Counted from the first letter of the stretch, positions 1 through 5,830 are shown. The stretch is DNA of 6,670 nt from JBIOJM01 sp044450785 (GCA_044450785.1 JBIOJM010000450.1:1-6670); one strand, 5' to 3'. The notes: generated by a model not told the origin, from the letters alone. A program made the numbers and translations.

Positions 1-140
1 CCCCCAAGGTCGCCGCGGCCGCGGCCACTTCCGACGCACCCACGGATGCGGCCATCTCCACCCCGAAACCGAAAGTGGGAAAAGAGGACGACGCGATCGC
101 CGAGTTTCTGCTCGATCTCAATCTCGACGACGAGGAATAA
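1..140 (+). CDS. C-terminal fragment of an unidentified protein with an acidic tail
   Basis: The reading frame enters from the left edge (first full codon at 3) and stops at TAA 138-140, giving about 45 residues. It starts with an Ala/Pro/Thr-rich stretch (PKVAAAATSDAPTDAA), continues with a Lys-rich patch, and ends in an acidic segment, AIAEFLLDLNLDDEE. Such an arrangement is typical of a flexible linker followed by a short amphipathic, acidic C-terminal helix. Third codon positions are mostly G or C, which supports real coding. The family cannot be named from this fragment. A longer ORF in another frame (from ATG 46) overlaps it, but that ORF has no protein-like composition and I regard it as a shadow. 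Confidence 0.6.
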   Translation, partial: PKVAAAAATSDAPTDAAISTPKPKVGKEDDAIAEFLLDLNLDDEE

Positions 141-383
141 TCAGTCTCCAGGGCAGATTCGCACCCCAGGCGCGGTGTACGCGCAGGCTCAGAACGCGTC
201 GGACTCGAGATCAACGCCTTTCCCCTTCTTGCATGCGTCCACGATCGGCGTCATGGAGAGCCTTCGAGCGGGCGCTCGTTCGGGGAAGTCAGTTCTTGCC
301 AGCAGGATCCTTTCCTCAGAACCTTGAGTTGCTATCTATCCCCCCTGTAATGTTGAACTTTGGCAACTTTGACGACTCTCGTA
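141..383. other. Non-coding stretch with short GC stems and a 9-bp-period direct repeat
   Basis: No convincing gene lies between the end of the left-hand CDS and the HTH gene. Two short perfect stems follow the left-hand stop: GCGCG/CGCGC (170-174 with 180-184, loop GTGTA) and CGAGC/GCTCG (265-269 with 274-278). Neither is followed by a T-run, so they are weak terminator candidates. From about 340 the composition becomes AT-richer. Here AACTTTG occurs twice, at 356-362 and 365-371, which is one helical-turn-like step of 9 bp. GTTG (352-355) and CAAC (364-367) also form a short dyad over the same bases. Confidence 0.4.
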
Positions 384-417
384 TTGCTTTCTCTGACAAA
401 ACGCTTTAAATAGCTAT
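384..417 (+). promoter_or_regulatory. Candidate sigma70-like promoter of the HTH/S24-like gene
   Basis: TTGCTT (384-389) and TTAAAT (406-411) are separated by 16 bp in a locally AT-rich patch, about 80 bp upstream of the proposed ATG at 499. The perfect 8-bp palindrome ATAGCTAT (410-417) overlaps the expected start of transcription, and the AACTTTG direct repeat ends 12 bp upstream of the -35 box. Both are plausible regulator sites. The protein downstream is a repressor-type regulator, so autoregulation is possible, but that is inference. The match to consensus is modest. Confidence 0.35.
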
Positions 418-498
418 GGGTGCTCGATCGCGTGCGCCGATCTGCGTGGCACCTGCGGCTTGACCCGAAAGTGCACGTCTGCTTGCAGGAAATCGCCC

Positions 499-1356
499 AT
501 GGCTCGTCGGAAGACCCTCCCGGAATCAGTTCGTGCCAAGCTGGCACTGGCTGAGCGTCTGGCAACCTTGCGTTCGGAGCTGTACGGAGATCGCGGCGGC
601 CCGGAGATGGCCCGGCGATTGGGCATCCCGGTCCGGACCTGGTACAACTATGAGGGAGGGGTCACCGTCCCCGCGGAAGTCATCTTGAAGATCATCGAGT
701 TGACCTCGGTCGAGGCCGTGTGGCTATTGCATGGAGAGGGTCCCAGATTTCGCCATGTCCGGTCGGAGCGAGGAGCGTCGGCGTCCGCGCCGTCGGTGAC
801 GATCGGTGCCCTGCTGAGGACGGCTCTCCAGCTCCTCGAAAAAAATGAACCGAGCTGGGCGACGCGCGAACACGCGCCGGAGGGACCGCACGAAGGTGAC
901 GCTGCTGCGGCAGGTGCGGACCGGACGGTGCCGATCCCGGATCATCGGACGCTGCCCGACCTGCGGAGCGCGGGCACGGCCGCGGAGGTAGAGGATGCTG
1001 CGGGGCTTACGGACGACGGCTCCCGGCTCTCCCATTCGCGCCGTGAATGGCTCGCGGCCCAGCGCGACAACCGCTGCGTTTTGGTCGCCGGCGACTCGAT
1101 GGCGCCGATCGTGGCCGACGGGGCTTCGGTCGCCTACGCCAAGAATGAGGAAGACGTGCCGCAGCTCGACGGCAAGCTGGTCGTCGCCTGGCTGGACAAC
1201 CACCCGGTGATCCGCTGGTTCGAGCATTGTGGCCACTTCGCACTGCTCCGCGCTCAAAACCCCAGCACCGTTCCCCAGCAAGTCCTGGTCGACCTCGAAG
1301 ATCCCAAGCAGCGCCCCCGGTTCCGTCGCGTCCTCTGGGTTAATACACCCCATTGA
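499..1356 (+). CDS. HTH transcriptional regulator with S24/LexA-like C-terminal domain lacking the catalytic lysine
   Basis: The 285-residue protein probably acts as a cytoplasmic DNA-binding repressor. Residues 20-55 form a helix-turn-helix of the XRE/phage-repressor kind, with MARRLGIPVRTWYNYEGG at 37-54, followed by a WLLHGEGP segment typical of this repressor group. A poorly conserved Ala/Gly/Pro/acid-rich hinge (about 90-180) leads to an S24/LexA-like domain at about 180-285, with VAGDSMAPIVADG around Ser200. LexA-type peptidases use Ser plus Lys. Aligned on LexA's VKRL, this protein reads VIRW, so Ile238 stands where Lys should be and self-cleavage is doubtful. I chose ATG 499 because AGGA (487-490) lies 8 nt upstream; an in-frame TTG at 460 would add 13 residues but has no good ribosome site. 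The gene stands alone, convergent with the PII gene. Its DNA target and inducer are unknown. Confidence 0.85.
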   Translation: MARRKTLPESVRAKLALAERLATLRSELYGDRGGPEMARRLGIPVRTWYNYEGGVTVPAEVILKIIELTSVEAVWLLHGEGPRFRHVRSERGASASAPSVTIGALLRTALQLLEKNEPSWATREHAPEGPHEGDAAAAGADRTVPIPDHRTLPDLRSAGTAAEVEDAAGLTDDGSRLSHSRREWLAAQRDNRCVLVAGDSMAPIVADGASVAYAKNEEDVPQLDGKLVVAWLDNHPVIRWFEHCGHFALLRAQNPSTVPQQVLVDLEDPKQRPRFRRVLWVNTPH

Positions 1357-1393
1357 TCCGTGCGTCGGGGTTTGGAAATTCTCATTCCCCGTG

Positions 1394-1424
1394 AAAAAGA
1401 GAGACGGGCGCCGGGATGTCCCGT
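1394..1424 (-). terminator. Candidate Rho-independent terminator of the PII gene
   Basis: Read on the minus strand, ACGGG (1424-1420) pairs with CCCGT (1408-1404) across an 11-nt loop and is followed directly by the T-rich run CTCTCTTTTT (1403-1394). It lies 45 nt past the PII stop codon. The stem is short (5 bp), so termination strength is uncertain. A separate CGGGG/CCCCG pair (1366-1370 with 1387-1391) sits just after the HTH gene's stop, but has a long loop and no T-run. Confidence 0.4.
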
Positions 1425-1468
1425 GGGCTGGCTTCGTTCACCGCCAGGGGTTTACGGCAAGGGCCGGC

Positions 1469-1852
1469 CTACCAGCTCAGGTACTCCTCGAAACACGGGA
1501 GCACCAGGATCTTGCCGTCGCCGATCCGCCCGGTGCGGGCTTGGCCCACGATTGCCTTGATCGCGGCTGGTGCGTCCTGTTCGCGCACGAAAACGGCCAG
1601 CTCGACCTTGGGCAAGAACGACGAATTGTACTCGCTGCCCAGATATTGGTGCAGGCGGTCCTTCTGCCGCCCGTATCCCATCGCTTCTCGAACAGTTCCG
1701 CCCAGTACCTCGACCGATTCCAGCGCAGCGAGCACCGCCTGTGCCCGAAACGGCTTGACCAGGGCGATGATCTGAACCAGCCGGCCCTCCACCACGACCC
1801 TCGCCTGCTCGTTCGCCTCCGCCCCCGTGTTGCTCGAATCGTCCTGCACCAT
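1469..1852 (-). CDS. PII family signal-transduction protein (GlnB/GlnK-like), shortened C-terminus
   Basis: PII proteins are cytoplasmic trimers that sense ATP/ADP and 2-oxoglutarate and control nitrogen enzymes, transporters or regulators. From ATG 1852 the protein has 127 residues. The PII core starts at LVQIIALVKPF (about 25-35). The T-loop is at 59-82, with GYGRQK, a conserved Tyr75 in GSEY (the uridylylation site in enteric PII) and FLPK. The nucleotide-binding B-loop TGRIGDGKI is at 107-115. The protein ends in VLPCFEEYLSW and lacks the usual RIRTGE C-loop; other frames just downstream do not supply it, so this is not a simple frameshift. The start is uncertain. ATG 1894 is possible, but codons between it and 1852 have weak third-position GC. 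GTG 1792 has a GAGG six nt upstream and gives a near-canonical N-terminus. No amtB or glnA lies nearby. Confidence 0.85.
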   Translation of the reverse strand: MVQDDSSNTGAEANEQARVVVEGRLVQIIALVKPFRAQAVLAALESVEVLGGTVREAMGYGRQKDRLHQYLGSEYNSSFLPKVELAVFVREQDAPAAIKAIVGQARTGRIGDGKILVLPCFEEYLSW

Positions 1853-1887
1853 ATTCTGTGATCCAGTCAACCTCCGCCGCACACGGC

Positions 1888-1916
1888 TTGACATCCAGCT
1901 CGATCGGACCGAGAGT
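1888..1916 (+). promoter_or_regulatory. Candidate promoter of the lipoprotein gene with a dyad in its spacer
   Basis: A perfect -35 consensus, TTGACA (1888-1893), is followed after 17 bp by GAGAGT (1911-1916), a poor -10 match (3 of 6). A 15-bp imperfect palindrome, CTCGATCGGACCGAG (1899-1913, 12 of 15 positions symmetrical), fills the spacer and could be a regulator site. The stretch lies between the divergent PII and lipoprotein genes, so a bound factor could influence both. Confidence 0.3.
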
Positions 1917-1970
1917 GAATCATCATCCGAAAGAGTCAGCCGGTGGCTTCTATTGAGCGCGAGGTGAACG

Positions 1971-2705
1971 ATGAGACGGGCTGTTGCGATCCTGGTCGGC
2001 GCGTGCCTGGTGCTGGGAATAGGATGTGGTGATTACGAGGTGCGGCTCCAGAAGACATACGAGGAGATGAAGTACCAGAAACGACTCAAGGACAACCTGG
2101 CGGACGCTCCGACCAAGGGACTGCTTCAGCAGGATGCGATCTACGTTCGTCCCCCCAAGGGCCTGGTAGGGCCGACTCAGACCTTCAGTCTGACCGTGGT
2201 CGATCCCGGAAAGTACGACATCGAGAACAGCTTCATCGACCAGGAGAAAAAAGCGAGCCTCCACCTTCTGGTCCGTATCAAAAAGCCCAAGGCCGCTCCC
2301 GATGCCAAGAAAGCCGCCCCAGCGGCCGAGATCACCCCCCGGGGTAAGTTCATCGACGACGTGGTCGAGCTGGTCAAGGCCGCCTACCCAGTCGAGCAGC
2401 TCACAACCGCGATGCTCAAGCCCGAGACCAAGACACACTTGAACCGGGAGAACGCCTATAAAGCCGTGAAGCTGGACCTGGCGGACAAGGAAGTGCAGGT
2501 CTACGTCTACGGCGACGAGAACAGCACCCACCAGGTGGCGTTGATCTTCGAGTATCCCAAGACCGAGGTCAACAATCTGAGCCCGAAGATCGGTCTCTGT
2601 CTTGAGAGCCTCGCGGTGGGTGAACGGGCCCGCAGCGCGTTCTCGGGCGGCGGTGACGTGGAAGGCGGCGAGGAGGTCGGCGGCGGTGAGCCCCCACCCA
2701 TCTGA
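1971..2705 (+). CDS. Predicted lipoprotein of unknown function
   Basis: I do not recognise the family of this 244-residue protein. It starts with a clear export signal: MRR, a hydrophobic stretch AVAILVGACLVLGIG (4-18), then Cys19. GIGC is an acceptable though not ideal lipobox; Cys12 is a less likely alternative. The mature protein would be attached to a membrane by lipid. It is mostly soluble and charged, with an Ala/Lys/Pro linker at about 105-120 that splits it into two halves, and a Gly/Glu-rich tail (226-244, ending GGGEPPPI). ATG 1971 is well supported by GAGGTGA starting ten nt upstream (1961). The gene converges on csrA with only 32 bp between the stops. The signal and length suggest an envelope protein; no catalytic motif is visible. 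Confidence 0.8.
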   Translation: MRRAVAILVGACLVLGIGCGDYEVRLQKTYEEMKYQKRLKDNLADAPTKGLLQQDAIYVRPPKGLVGPTQTFSLTVVDPGKYDIENSFIDQEKKASLHLLVRIKKPKAAPDAKKAAPAAEITPRGKFIDDVVELVKAAYPVEQLTTAMLKPETKTHLNRENAYKAVKLDLADKEVQVYVYGDENSTHQVALIFEYPKTEVNNLSPKIGLCLESLAVGERARSAFSGGGDVEGGEEVGGGEPPPI

Positions 2706-2707
2706 GA

Positions 2708-2733
2708 AAAGGACCGTGGCCGATCGGACCTTT
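2708..2733. terminator. Hairpin between the convergent lipoprotein and csrA genes, probable two-way terminator
   Basis: AAAGGACCG (2708-2716) and CGGACCTTT (2725-2733) pair over 9 positions with one A-A mismatch and an 8-nt loop. The hairpin lies wholly within the 32-bp gap between the two stop codons, where a shared terminator is expected. On the minus strand the stem ends in CCTTTTC, a short T-run; on the plus strand TTT is followed by CC, so it is weaker in that direction. Confidence 0.5.
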
Positions 2734-2737
2734 CCTG

Positions 2738-2950
2738 TTAGACGCTCTGGACGCGCGGCCGATCGGCCTGAGCCTGTGCGCGCCCAGCATTCTCGCTCTG
2801 CCTGCCGACCAATTCCTCGCGCAGGACGATAACCCCCTTGGGTGCATCGATGCCGATGCGCACTTGGTCGCGCTCGACCTTCACCACCGTGATCCGAATA
2901 TCCCGTCCGATCACGATTTGTTGTGACTGCCTCCGGCTCAGAACCAGCAT
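2738..2950 (-). CDS. csrA: Carbon storage regulator CsrA, RNA-binding post-transcriptional regulator
   Basis: CsrA is a small dimeric protein that binds GGA motifs in mRNA leaders and blocks or promotes translation. The 70-residue product begins MLVLSRRQSQQIVIG, the hallmark N-terminus with Leu4 and Arg6. It continues with IRITVVKV and DQVRIGIDAPKGV, and has the RNA-binding Arg44 in VLREEL. After about residue 50 comes a polar, Gln/Arg-rich tail (to RPRVQSV) of the kind that varies between CsrA proteins. The start at 2950 is chosen because MLVLSR is the family start and AGGAGG lies 5 nt upstream; an upstream ATG at 2983 would add 11 unrelated residues. It follows the kinase gene on the same strand after 123 nt. 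No fliW or flagellar gene is visible. Confidence 0.93.
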   Translation of the reverse strand: MLVLSRRQSQQIVIGRDIRITVVKVERDQVRIGIDAPKGVIVLREELVGRQSENAGRAQAQADRPRVQSV

Positions 2951-2955
2951 CCCTA

Positions 2956-2961
2956 CCTCCT
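2956..2961 (-). promoter_or_regulatory. Strong ribosome binding site of csrA, overlapping a GGA motif
   Basis: AGGAGG lies 5 nt upstream of the csrA ATG and decides the start. It contains the GGA core that CsrA proteins bind, and a second GGA lies about 9 nt further upstream (minus strand, 2969-2967). Translational self-repression by CsrA is known in other bacteria; here it is inference from these motifs. Confidence 0.6.
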
Positions 2962-2992
2962 GGCGATCCCGATCACGTGACACTGCCTTGTC

Positions 2993-3036
2993 GTCGCTGA
3001 TGCTTATAGTTTCGTAGGCACCCGTCTTTCGGCGAC
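2993..3036 (-). promoter_or_regulatory. Possible structured RNA leader upstream of csrA
   Basis: In the minus-strand RNA, GUCGC (3036-3032) pairs with GCGAC (2997-2993). Nested inside, GGUGC (3022-3018) pairs with GCAUC (3003-2999, one G-U pair) across a 14-nt loop. A 9-nt CGAAAGACG bulge sits on one side and a single A on the other. I cannot match it to a known riboswitch class. A TATAAG (3008-3003) inside the loop could instead be a promoter -10 box, but it has no recognisable -35; the two readings exclude each other. Confidence 0.3.
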
Positions 3037-3073
3037 ACGCACTTGAATCTTTCCTCAGGACCGGGCTGACAGC

Positions 3074-5524
3074 TCACCCTTTTCCAGATTGGGGGCCAGG
3101 ACTGGGAGGCCTTACCGTCAGTGTTTCCCAGAGTTTCTTGGCCTGGGGGATGACGTCGCGAACTTTCACCGGCAGACGATGCTCGATCCTCGCGGTCCGT
3201 TCGAGAAAATCGCCGGCCAGTGGGATTGCCTTGTCGGGCTGCCCGGCCGCGAGGTAGGCTTTCGCCAGTTCAAAGGTGGTCATCAGGGTGTCGGGGTGAT
3301 CGTCGCCGAGCCTGGCTCGCCGCTTCGACCGCGTCGCTTCGAAAAGCGGAATCGCCTGAAGGGTCCGGCCGCCGGCCTGATACGCCCGGGCCAGGTTGTA
3401 CGTCGTGATGAGCGTGATGAGATGGTCGTCGCCCAGCTTGGCCTGCAATTTCGGCAGCGTCGTCTCGTAGAGCCGGATTGAGTCGACGGCTCTGGAGCCG
3501 GCCCCGTAAGCCCGGGCCAGGTTGTTCACGGCGATGAGCGTGTCGACATGATCGTCGCCCAGTTTCGCTCGCAACCTGGCCAAGGTCGCCTCATGGAGCC
3601 GGATCGCCTCCTCGGTCCGGCCGATGGCCACGTAGGCCACGGCCAGGTTGTCCGCGACGGTGAGCGTGTCGAGGTGGTCCTCGCCCAGCTTGGCCCGCAC
3701 CGTGGCCAGCGTCGTCTCGTAGAGCGGAATCGCTTTGGCAGTCTGGCCGGCCATCACGTAAGCCACGGCCAGGTCGTTCATCGAATCAATGGTGCCGGCG
3801 TGCTGGTCGCCCAGCTTGGCCCGTCTCTTCGCAAGTGTCGTCTCCATGAGGGGGATCGCTTGGTCGAGCCGGCCGGCGTCCTCGTACGCCCGCGCCAGGT
3901 TGTGCAACGCCTTCAGTGTATCGACGTGATCCTCGCCGAGCTTTTCGCGCCGGATCGCGGCTGCCCGCTGAAGCACGATGAAGGATTCCCGCGGCATGCC
4001 CAGTCCGACGAACGTCTCGCCGATTGCGCTCAAGACGGTCGCTTTCATGATCGGCTCATCCGTCAACGAGTTTTCGAGGTCCTTGACGGCCTGGTCGAGG
4101 AAATCGACGACCTTGAGCGAGTGGCCGTCAACGGAAGGATCGGGACGTCGAAACGTCTTGACCAGGAAGTCGAGCGCTTTCTCGGCCCGTTCTTTTTCCT
4201 CGTTGGCCTTGGTCTCGTTGGCCTGGGCCCTGGAACGTTCTCGGCTGGTCTCCTCGAGGTTGCGGACAGCCTCCTGGCGCTGCTCCTGGGCTTCCGCGGC
4301 CTTTTGGAACGCGAGAATGCGCTGCTGTCGCTCGTTCCGCCGCGCTGCTGCCTCGTTCCCCCAGGCCAGCGAAAGGAGCGGCACCGCCATCGCCAGGGCC
4401 AAGAGCGCCATGGCAACAGCGGCTGCCCAGCCGGCCACCAGCGGCTGGTTGCGGCGGACCCAGCGCCTTGCGAGGTCCGACCATGGGTCGTCCCAGGCCG
4501 ACACCGGCTCATCCGCCAGCCAGCGCTCGATGTCACCCGCCAAGGCCAACGCCGATTTGTACCGCCGCGAAGGATCGAGCGCCATGGCCCGGCGGCAAAT
4601 CGCATCCAGGGCTTTCGGCACCCTCGGCTTGATCACACGAGGCGCTGGGAACTTGCCGTGCTGGACATCCCGGAGGACCTCGTTCGGCTCGCCGTCGAAT
4701 GGCCGGCGATCCGTCAGCACGACGTAGAGCGTGGCGCCCAGGCTGTAGACGTCGCTCGCGGGCCCCAGGGCCTCGAGCCGGCCGGCCGCCTGTTCGGGGC
4801 TCATGTATACCGGCGTCCCCACGGCTTGGCCGGTGACTGTCACCGATCCGCTCCCCCCCCGAGGCCGAATCGCAGACTCATCCCAGGGCGGCGGCAAATC
4901 GTCCGAGATCTGATCTCCGAATTCGCCCCGGCCGATTAGCTTGGCCACCCCCCAGTCCATCACCAGGGTCTCGCCGAACGGACCCAGCATGATGTTGCTC
5001 GGCTTCAAGTCGCGATGCAGAATACCTCGACTATGGGCATAGGCGACCGGGTTGCAAGCATCCATGAACCGCCGCAACAGCCAGCGGAACTCAAGACCCA
5101 TGAAATCGGGCGCGGCTCCCGCGTGGAACCGCCGGATTGCCGCCGTCAAATCCTCGCCCTTGATAAACCGCATCGTGTAATACGGCCGCCCGTCCACGTA
5201 GGTCCCCATTCCATAGACCGGCACGATCCCCGGGTGTTCCAGGTTACCGGTGACCTCGGCTTCGACCACGAACCGCTCGCGGCTGACGGGGTTTTGTGCG
5301 TGATTCGGTTGAATTTCCTTGAGAGCAACCCGGCGGTGGAGCTCTTCATCCTCGGCCACGAAGATCTCCCCCAACCCCCCCTTGGCATGAGCCCAGAGGA
5401 CCTGATAGCGCGACGCGGCCCCGATCGGGACGGTCCTTGCCTCGTCCTCAGGCCGTGCCGGACGAGATAACGGAACCGGTTCCGAGCCGAAAAGCAGGTT
5501 GCGGTCGGTGGGCATTCTGGACAT
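3074..5524 (-). CDS. Membrane-anchored Ser/Thr protein kinase (PknB type) with kinesin-light-chain-like TPR domain
   Basis: The 816-residue protein should phosphorylate Ser/Thr on partner proteins from the cytoplasmic face of a membrane. The kinase domain spans about 39-335: glycine loop AKGGLGEIF (47-55), ATP-binding Lys69 in VALKE, helix-C Glu88, catalytic HRDLKPSN (170-177), DWG (190-192) in place of DFG, GTPVYMSPE (236-244), and SDVYSLG. All catalytic residues are present. A transmembrane segment follows (about 361-388), then a Glu/Arg/Gln-rich coiled coil (about 389-455). Residues about 492-785 are TPRs of the LGDDHxDTL type, including five exact 42-residue units. By topology the TPRs would lie outside the cytoplasm and could be a sensor or docking domain. 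ATG 5524 is preceded by GGTGA at 4-nt spacing. This gene architecture is common in planctomycetes; no substrate can be named. Confidence 0.93.
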   Translation of the reverse strand: MSRMPTDRNLLFGSEPVPLSRPARPEDEARTVPIGAASRYQVLWAHAKGGLGEIFVAEDEELHRRVALKEIQPNHAQNPVSRERFVVEAEVTGNLEHPGIVPVYGMGTYVDGRPYYTMRFIKGEDLTAAIRRFHAGAAPDFMGLEFRWLLRRFMDACNPVAYAHSRGILHRDLKPSNIMLGPFGETLVMDWGVAKLIGRGEFGDQISDDLPPPWDESAIRPRGGSGSVTVTGQAVGTPVYMSPEQAAGRLEALGPASDVYSLGATLYVVLTDRRPFDGEPNEVLRDVQHGKFPAPRVIKPRVPKALDAICRRAMALDPSRRYKSALALAGDIERWLADEPVSAWDDPWSDLARRWVRRNQPLVAGWAAAVAMALLALAMAVPLLSLAWGNEAAARRNERQQRILAFQKAAEAQEQRQEAVRNLEETSRERSRAQANETKANEEKERAEKALDFLVKTFRRPDPSVDGHSLKVVDFLDQAVKDLENSLTDEPIMKATVLSAIGETFVGLGMPRESFIVLQRAAAIRREKLGEDHVDTLKALHNLARAYEDAGRLDQAIPLMETTLAKRRAKLGDQHAGTIDSMNDLAVAYVMAGQTAKAIPLYETTLATVRAKLGEDHLDTLTVADNLAVAYVAIGRTEEAIRLHEATLARLRAKLGDDHVDTLIAVNNLARAYGAGSRAVDSIRLYETTLPKLQAKLGDDHLITLITTYNLARAYQAGGRTLQAIPLFEATRSKRRARLGDDHPDTLMTTFELAKAYLAAGQPDKAIPLAGDFLERTARIEHRLPVKVRDVIPQAKKLWETLTVRPPSPGPQSGKG
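3296..3925 (-). repeat. Five tandem 126-bp units encoding TPRs in the kinase gene
   Basis: Residues 534-743 of the kinase divide into five units of exactly 42 residues, each ending in LG(D/E)(D/Q)H and containing NLA.AY or a variant. There are no insertions or deletions between units. More divergent TPR-like units flank the block (about 492-533 and 744-785). Units differ at many positions, so this is an old duplication under selection rather than a recent array. Confidence 0.85.
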
Positions 5525-5552
5525 GACATCACCCGAGATCGTGCGCTAAGCC

Positions 5553-5578
5553 CATGATTGCGACGCGGAATCATGATT
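5553..5578. promoter_or_regulatory. Inverted repeat upstream of the kinase gene, candidate operator
   Basis: CATGATT (5553-5559) and AATCATG (5569-5575) form a perfect 7-bp inverted repeat with a 9-bp spacer. The second arm is also part of the perfect 10-bp palindrome AATCATGATT (5569-5578). The site lies 29-54 bp upstream of the kinase ATG, where a dimeric regulator or an RNA stem in the leader could act. Confidence 0.4.
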
Positions 5579-5736
5579 TCGTCGTATCGCCTCAACTGAA
5601 AGCTAGAACGTAATCTGGTGTCGAGGATCCGCCCGATAGGGAACGGGATCGGTCCGCTCACCCGGAGGACGCATTCTCCCGCGCCGGTTGCCCTGGTCGT
5701 TTCGACTCATTTATCTTAACTTCGATCCGCGATTCA

Positions 5737-5757
5737 CCCCACGAGCTTGAAGTGGGG
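5737..5757. repeat. Perfect 6-bp hairpin in the divergent region
   Basis: CCCCAC (5737-5742) pairs with GTGGGG (5752-5757) across the 9-nt loop GAGCTTGAA. No T-run follows on either strand, so it is not a typical terminator. Hairpins of similar look occur at the ends of IS200/IS605-type elements, but no transposase or tnpB remnant is present, so its role is open. Confidence 0.4.
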
Positions 5758-5814
5758 CAAGCCAGGGCGGGTTCGAGGAAACCAACGGCTCAAATCGGGC
5801 GAACGCGGCGGAGA

Positions 5815-5829
5815 GGTAGGGGTTCTACC
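5815..5829 (+). promoter_or_regulatory. Hairpin covering the ribosome site of the 22-codon uORF
   Basis: GGTAG (5815-5819) pairs with CTACC (5825-5829) around GGGTT and ends one base before the ATG at 5831. The purine-rich run GAGAGGTAGGGG (5811-5822), which would be the ribosome site, lies mostly inside the stem and loop. The structure could therefore limit uORF translation. Confidence 0.3.
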
Positions 5830-5830
5830 C

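Larger units (their letters stand above)
5525..5814. other. Divergent intergenic region left part, no gene seen
   Basis: No convincing ORF lies here on either strand; the ORFs that overlap the kinase start in other frames are shadows. The stretch contains the inverted repeat and the CCCCAC hairpin listed separately. I found no clear sigma70 promoter for the kinase: TTGAGG on the minus strand has no good -10 partner. The frame of the rightmost gene is free of stops from 5614 on, but has no good start before 5950. Confidence 0.5.

Noticed and set aside
46..327. 93-residue plus-strand ORF at the left edge
   Set aside because: It overlaps the better-supported partial CDS in another frame, and its Ser/Arg/Pro-rich composition looks non-coding.
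724..1353. 209-residue minus-strand ORF opposite the HTH/S24-like gene
   Set aside because: It mirrors a well-supported gene and shows no motif or ribosome site of its own.
1425..1480. Frameshift explaining the short PII C-terminus
   Set aside because: None of the frames downstream encodes the missing RIRTGE segment before a stop.
1950..2531. 193-residue minus-strand ORF opposite the lipoprotein gene
   Set aside because: It is a shadow of a gene that has a signal peptide and a strong ribosome site; its hydrophobic look comes from the reverse complement.
2951..2983. 11-residue N-terminal extension of CsrA from ATG 2983
   Set aside because: CsrA proteins start at MLVLSR, and the AGGAGG ribosome site lies inside the would-be extension.
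2993..3036. Known riboswitch (c-di-GMP, fluoride, SAM or similar) upstream of csrA
   Set aside because: The conserved bases of those classes are not present; only generic pairing is seen.
3296..3925. CRISPR-like or satellite repeat array
   Set aside because: The 126-bp units are diverged, gapless and in frame, and encode TPRs.
3548..4939. 463-residue plus-strand ORF inside the kinase gene
   Set aside because: It lies antisense to a gene with clear kinase and TPR motifs; long antisense ORFs are common in GC-rich coding DNA, and its translation has no recognisable domain.
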